64,000 bases of DNA, from contig CAZBWM010000028.1 of NCBI GenBank assembly GCA_964495375.1, forward strand, positions 1 to 64,000, given 5' to 3'. How positions within the stretch are numbered: position 1 is the first letter of the stretch; each line of letters opens with the position of its first letter. This stretch comes from JAIESQ01 sp964495375. GTDB lineage: Bacteria > Planctomycetota > Planctomycetia > Pirellulales > JAEUIK01. The notes under the pieces are model-generated. The model was not told the DNA's origin. It saw only the letters and a program-made list of their open reading frames with translations, and searched no databases. The translations under genes were made by a program, and so were the position numbers. This document shows positions 41,950 through 50,827 of the stretch, in pieces.

Positions 41950-42768
41950 ATGCATTCCTACCTTGCCGCCGCCGTGCAGATGAACTCCGGCGAAGACCCG
42001 CAGGCAAACCTTGCCGCGGCCGAGCGCGCCGTGGAAACGGCCGTCGCGCGCGGGGCCCGGCTCGTCGTCTTGCCGGAGATGTTTTTATGCCTGGGCCGCG
42101 CGCCGGCGATCGTGGCCGCTGCCCAGTCGATCCCCGGGCCCGCCACCGAGCGGCTCGGGGCGCTGGCCGCACAGCACAAGTTGGTGCTTGTCGCCGGCAG
42201 CATTCCGGAGAAATCTCCCACGCCGCGCAAGGTGTTTAATACCTGTGTCGTCTTCGGGACCGAAGGGGAGCAGCTCGCCACGTATCGCAAGCTCCATTTG
42301 TTCGACGTCACGATTCCCGGCGCGGTCGATATTTGCGAGTCGAGCTGGAGCGAGCCAGGCGATAGCGTCGTCGCGGTCGACACGCCCTGCGGCCGGCTCG
42401 GCCTGGCAATCTGCTACGACCTCCGCTTCCCCGAGTTATTCCGCCGATTGGCGGACGAGCGCGTTGACCTTTGCGCGCTGCCGAGCGCCTTCACCCTGGC
42501 GACCGGTCGCGATCATTGGGAAGTGCTGCTCCGCGCCCGGGCGATCGAAAATCAGATTCACATCGTGGCGGCCAATCAGTGGGGCAAGCACGCTGAAGGG
42601 CTGGTCAGCTACGGTCGCTCGCTGATCGTGGATGCTTGGGGAACCGTGCTGGCCGCCGCCCCCGATGGCCCCGGCATGGCTCTGGCCGAAATCGATCTGG
42701 CCCGGCAGGCTGAACTGCGCAATCGCCTGCCGGCCCTGAAACACCGCAGATTGGACCGAAAAAACTAA
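41950..42768 (+). CDS. Nitrilase/omega-amidase family hydrolase
   Basis: A 272-residue protein with the Glu-Lys-Cys triad of the carbon-nitrogen hydrolase superfamily: VVLPEMF (Glu), YRKLHLFD (Lys) and AICYDLRFPELFR (Cys). IPEKSPTPRKVFNT and HWEVLLRARAIENQIH agree with the Nit1/Nit2 branch (omega-amidase or deaminated-glutathione amidase), but the exact substrate is not decidable here. Start ATG 41950 gives the standard N-terminus. Cytoplasmic; no signal peptide. Confidence 0.9.
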   Translation: MHSYLAAAVQMNSGEDPQANLAAAERAVETAVARGARLVVLPEMFLCLGRAPAIVAAAQSIPGPATERLGALAAQHKLVLVAGSIPEKSPTPRKVFNTCVVFGTEGEQLATYRKLHLFDVTIPGAVDICESSWSEPGDSVVAVDTPCGRLGLAICYDLRFPELFRRLADERVDLCALPSAFTLATGRDHWEVLLRARAIENQIHIVAANQWGKHAEGLVSYGRSLIVDAWGTVLAAAPDGPGMALAEIDLARQAELRNRLPALKHRRLDRKN

Positions 42769-42922
42769 CCGACGGAAGGGAACGATCCGCACCGCACGAT
42801 CGTCAAAACAACCGCCCATGCTGCGCTGACGCCAAGAGAACTAGGTATCTCGCGCAAAGGCGCAAAGCCGCCGAGAGAGATCCCGAATTTCAACACTCGC
42901 CACTCCTCAAAGGAGCTTTCTG

Positions 42923-45112
42923 ATGAACACGATTCGTCGCAGTTTGATCGGTACCGCGGTTGTGTGCGGCGCGATGTTGATGTTCGGTGGTTCGCCGGCA
43001 TTGGCCCAGGAAACGCCGGATGCCAAGCCCGCTGCGGCCGCGGCCAAGTTGCCGCTGTCGAAGGTCGTGCTCTTCAGCTCAGGCGTCGGCTACTTCGAGC
43101 ACCGCAACCAGATCGACGGCACCGCCCAGGTCGAACTGCGGTTCAACACCAAGGACATCAACGATCTCTTGAAGAGCATGGTGCTGGAAGACGCCGGCGG
43201 GGGACGCATCGCCGCGGTCACCTACGGTTCCAAAGATCCCATCACCAAGACACTGAAAACGTTCGCGGTCGATCTGACCGCCAACCCCACGATGGCCGAC
43301 ATCCTCGGCCAGTTGCGCGGCGAGCAGGTCGAAGTCGAAATGCCCGACAAAATCACCGGCACCATCGTCGGCCTCGAAAAGCGCAAACAGAAAGTCGGCA
43401 AAGAGGACGTGATCGAAGTCGACGTCTTGAATCTGTTGACGGGGAGTGGGCTCAAGTCGGTCCCACTCGAACAGCTCGGCCGCATCCGCTTGCTGAACGA
43501 AAAGCTCGATGGCGAACTGCGTCAAGCGCTCGAAGTGCTGGCGACCGGTCACTCCACCGACAAGAAGACCGTCACGCTGGAGTTCATCGGCGAGGGCAAG
43601 CGCCCCGTTCGCGTCGGCTACATCCAGGAATCGCCGATCTGGAAGACGAGCTATCGGCTCGTGCTCAAGAAAGATGAGACGCCGCATCTGCAAGGTTGGG
43701 CAATCGTCGAGAACACCACCGAAGAGGATTGGAACAATGTGCAGTTGGCGCTCGTCAGCGGCCGGCCAATCTCGTTCGTGATGGATTTGTACGAGCCGCT
43801 CTACATCCGGCGGCCAGTGGTCGAGCCGGAACTGTTCGCCAGCTTACGCCCACAGAAGTACGACCAGAGCCTGGCCGACAAGGAACGGCAGTTGGCAGAA
43901 GCGGCGAACAAACCGGAAGAAGGAAGGATGAGCGGCATGGGTGGTGGCCAGGGTCGCTTTCAGAGGCGCGCGCCCGTGGTGGGCGACATGGCCGCGGCGC
44001 AAGCGCCATCCGAAGAGCCGGGCGGAGTAACCCGATACTTTACGCAGCCTCAAGGTCGGCCCGGTTCGCCAGGCACGTCTGGCGTCGCCCCCTTCACCGC
44101 CGATCTCGACTTGCCGTTTAATCCCGGCAACTTTTCCGTCGCCCAGGCCGGAGAGGTTGGCGAGCTGTTCCAGTACGTCATCGATACGCCGGTCACCCTC
44201 GAGCGCCAGAAATCGGCCATGCTGCCGATCGTTAACGGCCCGGTCGAAGCCGCGAAAGTGTCGATCTATAACCCCGCGGTGCAGCCCAAGCATCCGCTGT
44301 CGGGCTTCAAGCTTAAGAACACGACGCCGCTCCATTTGATGCAGGGCCCGATCACCGTGTTCGATGGTGGCGCTTACGCCGGCGACGCGCAGATCGCCGA
44401 CTTGCCGCCAGGGAGCGAGCGTTTGGTCAGCTACGCACTTGACCTCGATACCGAAGTCGCCAGCGAGTCGAAGAGCGAACCAGAGCAGCTCACGAGCTTG
44501 AAGATCATCAAAGGCGTCGTCGAGATGACGCGCAAGTATCGCCGGCAAGTTACGTACACGGTGAAGAACTCAGGCGACGACACGAAGCAAGTGTTGATCG
44601 AATACCCGCATGATGTTAGCTGGGCGTTGATCGAACCGAAGGAGCCGGCCGAGACGACGCGCGACATGTACCGCTTTGCCGTGCAGGCCGAGCCCGGCAA
44701 ACCGGCCGAGCTCGCCGTGCGCGAGGAGATGGTCGCCACGCAGCAGGTGGCGGTCACGAACTTTGACGACAACGCGATCCAGGTTTTTGTCACTAACACC
44801 ACGGTCAGCGAGGCGGTCAAGCAGGCGCTCACCGAAGTGGTCCGCCGCCGCCAGGCGCTTGGTGCCTTGCAAGTCGAGCAGCAGCAAGTGGCGCAGCAGA
44901 TCGGCGCGATCGCGCAAGAGCAGGAGCGCATCCGCCAGAATATGGCCCAGTTGGAAAAGAACACGGAGCTTTACTCGCGGTATGTCAAGAAATTCGGCGA
45001 GCAGGAAGACCAGATCGAGAAATTGCGTGCCCGGACGAACGAGTTGGCGCAGCAAATCGCCCAGGCTCAGCAGTCAATCAACGAATACATCGCCAACCTG
45101 AGCGTGGAATAA
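42923..45112 (+). CDS. Exported DUF4139-type protein with C-terminal coiled coil
   Basis: A 729-residue protein with a signal peptide (about 1-28, ending ALAQE); AAAGGAG lies 8-9 nt before the ATG. Early region LSKVVLFSSGVGYFEHRNQI and FNTKDINDLLKSMVLED; then ESPIWKTSYRLVL, GWAIVENTTEEDWNNVQLAL and VSGRPISFVMDLYEPLY, the DUF4139 core. A Q/G-rich linker (about 325-390) separates it from a beta-rich part and a C-terminal coiled coil (about 640-729, Q/E-rich). Function of the family in planctomycetes is unknown. Confidence 0.8.
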   Translation: MNTIRRSLIGTAVVCGAMLMFGGSPALAQETPDAKPAAAAAKLPLSKVVLFSSGVGYFEHRNQIDGTAQVELRFNTKDINDLLKSMVLEDAGGGRIAAVTYGSKDPITKTLKTFAVDLTANPTMADILGQLRGEQVEVEMPDKITGTIVGLEKRKQKVGKEDVIEVDVLNLLTGSGLKSVPLEQLGRIRLLNEKLDGELRQALEVLATGHSTDKKTVTLEFIGEGKRPVRVGYIQESPIWKTSYRLVLKKDETPHLQGWAIVENTTEEDWNNVQLALVSGRPISFVMDLYEPLYIRRPVVEPELFASLRPQKYDQSLADKERQLAEAANKPEEGRMSGMGGGQGRFQRRAPVVGDMAAAQAPSEEPGGVTRYFTQPQGRPGSPGTSGVAPFTADLDLPFNPGNFSVAQAGEVGELFQYVIDTPVTLERQKSAMLPIVNGPVEAAKVSIYNPAVQPKHPLSGFKLKNTTPLHLMQGPITVFDGGAYAGDAQIADLPPGSERLVSYALDLDTEVASESKSEPEQLTSLKIIKGVVEMTRKYRRQVTYTVKNSGDDTKQVLIEYPHDVSWALIEPKEPAETTRDMYRFAVQAEPGKPAELAVREEMVATQQVAVTNFDDNAIQVFVTNTTVSEAVKQALTEVVRRRQALGALQVEQQQVAQQIGAIAQEQERIRQNMAQLEKNTELYSRYVKKFGEQEDQIEKLRARTNELAQQIAQAQQSINEYIANLSVE

Positions 45113-45359
45113 GTCGTCACTCCCCTCGTGGGAGCGGGGTTGGGGGTGAGGGGGCCGTGGCGAAGCCAAGAAAAACCTCGCGCAAAGGCGCCAAGACGCA
45201 AAGAAAAAGGCAATACATCGGCAGAAGTCACAGAATTACACAGAAGAATTCTTCTGCGAGCTTCAGTATCTTCTGCGGATCAAAGTTCCCCCCGTGTTCT
45301 TTACGGCTTCGCGCCCTTGCGCGAGACCGTCTTACTTGGCGAAATTGCAGACGGTTGGT
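45113..45359. repeat. Spacer with CCCCTC/GAGGGG palindrome and other repeats
   Basis: CTCCCCTCGTGGGAGCGGGG at about 45119, CTCGCGCAAAGGCGCCAAG, CAGAAGTCACAGAATTACAC with the inverse TTCTTCTGCGAGCTTC, and GCGCCCTTGCGCGAGA near 45310-45325. Confidence 0.6.
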
Positions 45360-46406
45360 TCAAGCGAGCTGCAGCCAGAGCAACAGCATGCTTGTGCCGT
45401 TCAAGAAGGCATGCGCCACTAGCGACGGCATGAGCCGGTGCGTTTGCCGGTAGAGATAGCCCAACACCAAGGCCAGTGGCAACAGCGCGATCGGGTCGGG
45501 CCCTTGCGTGGCGTGCAAGAGCGCGAAGATCACGGCGCTAGTGACCAAGGGGGCCCAGCCCGGCACGAGTTGGCCGGCCACGACGTCGATTTGCGCGTCG
45601 AGCGTCGCGGCACTCGGTGTCGGAGTCGGCACGGCGCTGTTCGGCAATGACAGGGGTATTGCCGGCGGCGCAGCGTACGGATTGTCGGGATCCACCGAGA
45701 CCAGTTGAGGCGACTCGGCGTTCTCAACCTTCGCCGCAATGTTCCCCAGCATTTCGGCGTTGAGTTGGCGCTCGGCCATTCCGCGTGTTTGCCGGGCTTC
45801 CAACCAGCCTTGCAGCAGCACGCGGAACAGAAACTCCTCGGCCAAGGGCGCCACGCCGACAGCCAGAAACACAGCCACGGCAAAGATCGTGACGTCCTGC
45901 CCACGCTCGACCATCTCGATCAGCGGATGCTCCGACTCGAATTTGAACAACGTCGTGAAAATCGACTGAATAGCATAAACCGGCGCAGTGATCGCCAGCC
46001 CGGCCGCCAGCCCGAGACGCACGTCGGGCAGCAAATGTTGCCCTGAGAGACCGAGATCGCGCCAGGTTGAGCCGGCCGCGCGCCGCAGTAGCATTACCCC
46101 GGCACCGACTACGAGCAGACTCGCCAGCCCCGTGATTGCCACGCTAAGCGATGACACGACGCTCACCGTTGCGCCTTCGCCAACGGGAACGACAAAGTAG
46201 ATCGCTGCCAAGCCACTCGCGAAGAGATACCCCAGCACGATGAGTAAGACTTCAATTCCGCCCCAGGGCACAGGCCGCCTCGGCTCCGGCGGCACCAGCG
46301 GCTCGCCAGCGCGCAAACGGCGCACGGCCAAGAGCCACATCGCCAGCGAACCGGCGGCCAACAGCCCGACGAGTGCAACGGCGGCCGGCGGAGCAGTTGC
46401 TTGCAT
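45360..46406 (-). CDS. CPBP-family intramembrane protease
   Basis: A 348-residue multi-pass membrane protein starting MQATAPPAAVALVGLLAAGS. Motif 1 is LAEEFLFRVLLQGWLE (E-E-x-x-x-R) and motif 2 contains FALLHATQG (histidine ligand), as in CAAX-protease/bacteriocin-processing (CPBP, Abi) metalloproteases; a last motif, SLVAHAFLNGTSML, gives H-x-x-x-N. A proline/alanine-rich loop (about 235-270) interrupts the domain. ATG 46406 overlaps the pgsA stop (ATGA), so it is the last gene of a rimO-pgsA operon. Confidence 0.85.
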   Translation of the reverse strand: MQATAPPAAVALVGLLAAGSLAMWLLAVRRLRAGEPLVPPEPRRPVPWGGIEVLLIVLGYLFASGLAAIYFVVPVGEGATVSVVSSLSVAITGLASLLVVGAGVMLLRRAAGSTWRDLGLSGQHLLPDVRLGLAAGLAITAPVYAIQSIFTTLFKFESEHPLIEMVERGQDVTIFAVAVFLAVGVAPLAEEFLFRVLLQGWLEARQTRGMAERQLNAEMLGNIAAKVENAESPQLVSVDPDNPYAAPPAIPLSLPNSAVPTPTPSAATLDAQIDVVAGQLVPGWAPLVTSAVIFALLHATQGPDPIALLPLALVLGYLYRQTHRLMPSLVAHAFLNGTSMLLLWLQLA

Positions 46407-46996
46407 CAACGTTTCAAAATCCCGGCCGCGGCCACCACGTAGGCCACGCCCGAGTACACAGTCAGCGCGACCGCGCCCCACACCGTGGCGGTCACCGTCG
46501 GCAGCAACCAACCGGGAGGCGCCTTCTGCTGCGTGACGAACGACAGATAGTACAAGCTTGCCGTGGCGGCCAGACACTGGAGCACCATCTTGAGCTTGCC
46601 CGACATGGTGGCCGAGAAGTCGGCCCCCTCCTGTTCCAAGAAGCTGCGGAGCGCGGTGATCAGTAGTTCGCGACCGACGACGACCACCGCCATCCAAGCC
46701 TTTACTTGCGACTCGGGCTCGGCCACCAGAAACACGAACGTGCCGCAGACGATGATCTTGTCGACGAATGGATCGAGGATCCGCCCCAGCACCGTCACCA
46801 GGTTCCACTTGCGGGCGAGGTAGCCATCGAGCCAGTCGGTCGAGGCGGCCACGAAGAACACCACCGTGCCGGTGAGATAAAACTTGAACGCCATCAACAC
46901 GAACAACACGATCGATAGCGCCAGCCGTAGCGCCGTCAACTGGTTCGGGATATTGAAGACGGCCGCGGGGACCGGCTTTTTTGTGGTGACCGACAT
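46406..46996 (-). CDS. pgsA: CDP-diacylglycerol-glycerol-3-phosphate 3-phosphatidyltransferase
   Basis: A 196-residue membrane protein of phosphatidylglycerol synthesis. It carries the full CDP-alcohol phosphotransferase signature D-x2-D-G-x2-A-R-x8-G-x3-D-x3-D (TDWLDGYLARK ... GRILDPFVDK). The N-terminal FNIPNQLTALRLALS is the usual PgsA start. Five or so membrane helices. It is 46 nt downstream of rimO and overlaps the CPBP gene. Confidence 0.92.
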   Translation of the reverse strand: MSVTTKKPVPAAVFNIPNQLTALRLALSIVLFVLMAFKFYLTGTVVFFVAASTDWLDGYLARKWNLVTVLGRILDPFVDKIIVCGTFVFLVAEPESQVKAWMAVVVVGRELLITALRSFLEQEGADFSATMSGKLKMVLQCLAATASLYYLSFVTQQKAPPGWLLPTVTATVWGAVALTVYSGVAYVVAAAGILKR

Positions 46997-47042
46997 GATG
47001 GACCTCGCCGCGAAGCGTCGAACCCGGCTGCGTCGCGCCCGC

Positions 47043-48476
47043 CTACCACGGATCGCCGACGGCCGCCGCGATCAGATCATAATCCTTCGTGGCCACGATT
47101 TCACAGGGCACAAATTGACCCGCCTGCAACCGCTTGCCCGACACATACACCACGTCGTCGATATCGGGGGCATCGGCATACGTCCGCCCGATCCAGGCGT
47201 TCCGTTGCCCCGGCACCGGGCGATCGATCAAAACGTCGAGCGTGCGGCCGACCTGAGCCGCGTTCCACTCGAAAGCCACCTGCTGCTGGGCCGCCATCAG
47301 CCGCTCGCGGCGGGCCTCTTTCACTTCCTCGCTCAGGTGGTCGGGCAGCCGGGCCGACGGCGTGTCGGCTTCGAACGAATAGGTGAACACACCCGCCCGC
47401 TCGAACCGCGCCGTGCCGACAAAGTCGACCAGCCGCTCGAACTGCTCTTCAGTTTCGCCGGGGAAGCCGGTGATGAACGTGGTGCGGAACACCAGATCGG
47501 GGATGGCACCGCGCAGCCGCGCGAGCAGTTCTTCGGTCTCGCGGCGGTTGACGCGCCGCTGCATCCGCCGCAGCATCGTCTCGTCGATATGCTGAAGCGG
47601 CATGTCGAGATACGGAACCACCTTCTTGCTATTGGCCAGCGCGTCGACGAGCTCATCGGTAAAGTACATCGGGTACAAGTACATCAGCCTAATCCACTCG
47701 ATCCCCTCGACCTTCTCGAGCTCGCGGACGAGCTCGGCCAGCCGCGGCTCGCCGTAGAGATCCATCCCCCAGTAGGTGGTGTCTTGGGCGACGATCACCA
47801 GTTCGCGCGTGCCGCTGGCGGCCAGCTCGCGGGCTTCGGCCAGCACGTCGTCCATCGGCTTGGTGGCGTGCTTACCGCGCATCTTGGGGATCGCGCAGAA
47901 CGTGCAGAGCCGGTCGCAGCCTTCGCTGATCTTCAAGTATGCGAAATGCGGCGGCGTGATCCGCAGCCGGGCCCGGTCGGAGAGGGCCACGGTCGGCGCC
48001 GGCTGAAACACGGTGCGCTGTTCGGCCAATCCCCCCAGCAGCCGATCGGCCACCTTGGTCACCTCTTCGCGCCCGAAGACGCCGACCAACTGATCGATGT
48101 CGGGGCAGCGCTCCAACAGCGCGTCTTTGTCGCGCTCCGCCAGGCAGCCGGAGACGATGACGCCTTTGAGATCCCCTTGCCGCTTGAGCGTGAGCATCTC
48201 TTCGATGGCCGAGAACGACTCGTTGCGGGCTCGCTCGATGAAGCCGCAGGTGTTCACCACCACGAAGTCCGCGCCCTGAGCGTCGGGCACCAGCTCGTAG
48301 CCATCCAACTGCAGCAGGCCGAGCATCCGCTCGCTGTCGACGAGGTTCTTGGGGCAGCCCAGGCTCACAAAGGCGTAGCGCCCCTTGGCGGCTGGCGTGC
48401 CTTTGGCCGCCTTGCGAGCCTTGGGGGAGCCACCGCCTTGGCCGGTCGGTTTATCAATGATGGGGAGTTGGGTCAT
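47043..48476 (-). CDS. rimO: Ribosomal protein S12 methylthiotransferase
   Basis: A 477-residue radical-SAM enzyme that adds a methylthio group to Asp of S12. N-terminal UPF0004 domain cysteines: SLGCPKNLVDSE, VNTCGF and SGCLAERDKD. The radical SAM motif C-x3-C-x2-C is in SEGCDRLCTFCAIPKMRG, and a C-terminal TRAM-like domain follows. LGCPKNxVDSE distinguishes RimO from MiaB. The first ~30 residues (GQGGGSPKARKAAKG) are a basic extension. Confidence 0.95.
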   Translation of the reverse strand: MTQLPIIDKPTGQGGGSPKARKAAKGTPAAKGRYAFVSLGCPKNLVDSERMLGLLQLDGYELVPDAQGADFVVVNTCGFIERARNESFSAIEEMLTLKRQGDLKGVIVSGCLAERDKDALLERCPDIDQLVGVFGREEVTKVADRLLGGLAEQRTVFQPAPTVALSDRARLRITPPHFAYLKISEGCDRLCTFCAIPKMRGKHATKPMDDVLAEARELAASGTRELVIVAQDTTYWGMDLYGEPRLAELVRELEKVEGIEWIRLMYLYPMYFTDELVDALANSKKVVPYLDMPLQHIDETMLRRMQRRVNRRETEELLARLRGAIPDLVFRTTFITGFPGETEEQFERLVDFVGTARFERAGVFTYSFEADTPSARLPDHLSEEVKEARRERLMAAQQQVAFEWNAAQVGRTLDVLIDRPVPGQRNAWIGRTYADAPDIDDVVYVSGKRLQAGQFVPCEIVATKDYDLIAAAVGDPW

Positions 48477-48508
48477 CGTGTGGTTTTTCTGTCGCGCTCG
48501 CCCGCGCG

Positions 48509-48913
48509 TTATACGAGCCAGTCTTCTAATCGCAGTTCTGGAACTGCATCGGTGAGGGAATTGAAATCGCTGTCGTGTGTCACCAAGGTCAGACCATGTA
48601 CCAGTGCGGTTGCGGTGATGATCAAATCGGCCCGACCGGCGGCTTGCCCTCGGTCGGCCAGGTGCGCGTGCAGCCGGCCATACTCGCGAGCGACGGCGTC
48701 ATCGAATTCGAGGACGTTCAGGTCGATTAGTAAGTCCTCAATTTGAGCAAGTTTTTTGGCACCCGATCGATATCCCAACGCGTAAAGTTCGGCACACGTT
48801 ATGCGCGAGACATAGAGCTGACCACCATGCTGAATCATTCGACCAAACACTTTCGAGTTTGATCGAACCATGAGAGTGGCTGAACAAATGACCGTATCGA
48901 GCACAAACGGCAT
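48509..48913 (-). CDS. PIN-domain toxin (VapC-like)
   Basis: A 134-residue PIN domain ribonuclease: Asp6 in FVLDTVICSAT, glutamate in TCAELYALGYRSG, Asp in GRADLIITATAL and the terminal HDSDFNSL motif. The acidic residues bind Mg2+ for RNA cleavage, classically tRNA or rRNA. It lies 4 nt downstream of the antitoxin-like gene, as in vapBC operons. The usual L-D-T-N is L-D-T-V here, a small departure. Confidence 0.85.
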   Translation of the reverse strand: MPFVLDTVICSATLMVRSNSKVFGRMIQHGGQLYVSRITCAELYALGYRSGAKKLAQIEDLLIDLNVLEFDDAVAREYGRLHAHLADRGQAAGRADLIITATALVHGLTLVTHDSDFNSLTDAVPELRLEDWLV

Positions 48914-48917
48914 GTCG

Positions 48918-49283
48918 CTACCGCCGCGTGGGGTTGCGCAATTGCCGGATCTCCTCTACGAGCGCGTCGGGATCGTACTCGCGCCCGTCGGCCCAAGTGC
49001 CGGCGGTACGACGAATCCCCTCGCCAGGGATCAGATGTTTTTGCGCTTCGTCCTTGACCAGCGATGTGCCAACCCAAGCGCTCAGTTCCGTCAAACTCTC
49101 GTTGGCGAGATCCGCCACGATCAGCTCGGCTTGCTCGTCGGCGACGCCCAACTCATGCAATTCGTTCACATCAAGTTTGAGCAGGTCGCCAATATCAAAT
49201 TCATTGATCCGCAGCTCGCTCTGCTCGGGCCGGCGTTTAGCCGCCTCGAGCACTGCTTTCAACATCTGCTTTCCCGTTGCCAT
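48918..49283 (-). CDS. Probable antitoxin of the PIN toxin
   Basis: A 121-residue protein from ATG 49283, with GGAGG 8 nt upstream. The middle is acidic and helical (INEFDIGDLLKLDVNELHEL; ELIVADLANESLTELSAWVG) and the end, GIRRTAGTWADGREYDPDAL plus EEIRQLRN, matches the toxin-binding tail of VapB-type antitoxins (R-x-x-x-G-x-W-A-D ... L-x-x-x-R). It is about 40 aa longer than typical VapB and has no clear ribbon-helix-helix or AbrB start, so the DNA-binding mode is open. Confidence 0.65.
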   Translation of the reverse strand: MATGKQMLKAVLEAAKRRPEQSELRINEFDIGDLLKLDVNELHELGVADEQAELIVADLANESLTELSAWVGTSLVKDEAQKHLIPGEGIRRTAGTWADGREYDPDALVEEIRQLRNPTRR

Positions 49284-49565
49284 CGTCTTGTCCTCCGGGG
49301 CCTGCCACCTACCCATTGTACCGAGCCGATAGGCAACCGACCGGCCCACGCCACGGCGCGTTACGCCCAGCCAGTCAATCCTAACCCAACGGGGGCACCC
49401 TGCGAAGTACGGCAAAAGAGGCCGAAATCGCCCAGATTCACCAACGGGAACGCGAAATCCACGGCCACCGCTCGCCGCGGCCCTGCTAGCAGCAAACGCC
49501 CAGAGAGGGCTATAGACTATTCTCGCGGCCGCGCGTCACCGGCAACCCGCGGGGGACACCACCCC

Positions 49566-50477
49566 CTACATCGACGGTTCGGAGCAGCTCTTCTCGCCGC
49601 GGACGGTGCGCACCACCTTGTTCTTGGCGCGAACGCCCCACTGCGCCATCCCCTTCAGGCGATCGGCCCAAGGACGCTGCCCCACCGGGCGCGGCTTCAC
49701 ACCCCAGCGTCGCAGCTCAAAGTTCACAAAGTGCGCATCGCGACGCACCAGGCTCTTGCGCGTGTGGAAGCCGACGTTCCACGAGACGCTCACGCCGTCG
49801 TCGTTGGTCACACGGTGCGGCGAGAACAACGGCAAGAATGCCGCCTCGCCAGGGCCGATGTGCAACGGCGCGAACATGTGCGGCTCGTACTCCGGCGAAT
49901 AGGTGACCGCTTTCTGATCGTCGGTGTAGACGAGCTCGTCGATCGCGCTCTCGGGCAGCACGTCGGCCGGGTAGACGAACACGGTCTTCGAGCCGCGAAT
50001 CTGATTCAAGAAACTCTGGTCGGGGTCCGAATGGAAGTGCACCACGCTCTTGCCCGACGACAGAAACATCCAGCAGCCGACGCGGGAGACCCCGTCCTGC
50101 ATGTCGGGGCAAGCTTCCCTAAGCTCGGCCAAATAGTCGTGCAACAAACATTCGTAGTCGCGGTCGTACTTCCAGCTCTGGTGCAGCAGCATCCACGAAG
50201 GATGCTCGGCCAGGCGCTCGAAGGTTTCGACTGGGTCGGCCTCGGTCAGGCGCCGGCCGCGGCGGTAGTTGCCGTCGTGGTTCTCGCGTTGCTGCACTTC
50301 GCGAATTTCAACGTGGTCGCGCGGCATCGCTCGCAGCAACTGCTTGATGCGCTCGGGCTCGAACAACGGATGTTCGGACAATCCGTGGCCGATCTTGAAA
50401 GCCGGCTCACTCAGCGTGAGCGTCGAGGATGGCAAGCGAACGAGTTGCGGATCCGCGGCGACTTCAGCGACCGACAT
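49566..50477 (-). CDS. JmjC/cupin-8-like Fe(II)/2-oxoglutarate oxygenase
   Basis: A 303-residue protein from ATG 50477 (GGAG 9 nt upstream). It has VVHFHSDPDQSFLNQIRGSK, giving the H-x-D metal ligands, and HRVTNDDGVSVSWNVGFHT with the distal histidine, as in cupin-like JmjC hydroxylases. The basic C-terminus (GVRAKNKVVRTVRG) is unusual. The substrate, protein or small molecule, is unknown. No operon partner is evident. Confidence 0.75.
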   Translation of the reverse strand: MSVAEVAADPQLVRLPSSTLTLSEPAFKIGHGLSEHPLFEPERIKQLLRAMPRDHVEIREVQQRENHDGNYRRGRRLTEADPVETFERLAEHPSWMLLHQSWKYDRDYECLLHDYLAELREACPDMQDGVSRVGCWMFLSSGKSVVHFHSDPDQSFLNQIRGSKTVFVYPADVLPESAIDELVYTDDQKAVTYSPEYEPHMFAPLHIGPGEAAFLPLFSPHRVTNDDGVSVSWNVGFHTRKSLVRRDAHFVNFELRRWGVKPRPVGQRPWADRLKGMAQWGVRAKNKVVRTVRGEKSCSEPSM

Positions 50478-50827
50478 GGCAGAACACTCCGACGGCCTCA
50501 TAGATGGAATCGCTCGCGACAGCCGCCAAGCGCGGCTGCGCGCGATGTTGGGCATCGCAACCCTAGTCTTTTTTGCTCGGGCGCGCGGTCGGCGCATGTG
50601 TGGCAGGCGACCACTATTTGGATTAAAAATTCTTTAGCGCTGTTCGTGGCCGAAGCCAGTGCGCCGTCGATCACCGGGCGCAGCACCGTGGCAATGCGGA
50701 CGACCTCAGTAGCGCGTCGCGGCAGCGCATGTAGAAAACTAGCGTCGTGGAGTGGCGGCATTCGCGATACACTCGACGGCGCCTGCCGCGCTCGCGGCGC
50801 GACATTCAACTCGATTGGAGAACTTCC
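50478..50827. other. 350-bp intergenic region without recognised gene
   Basis: Between divergent genes. An AT-rich patch (TTGGATTAAAAATTCTTTAG at about 50618) and TACACT near 50766 are possible promoter pieces for the two flanking genes. No repeat family copy or coding region was identified. Confidence 0.5.

Noticed and set aside
45360..46808. Longer form of the CPBP protease (482 codons)
   Set aside because: The extra N-terminal part is antisense-style sequence overlapping pgsA in another frame; ATG 46406 overlaps the pgsA stop and starts the membrane protein.
46884..48746. 620-codon plus-strand open frame across rimO
   Set aside because: Shadow of rimO and its neighbours; no domain pattern, while rimO carries all radical-SAM cysteines.
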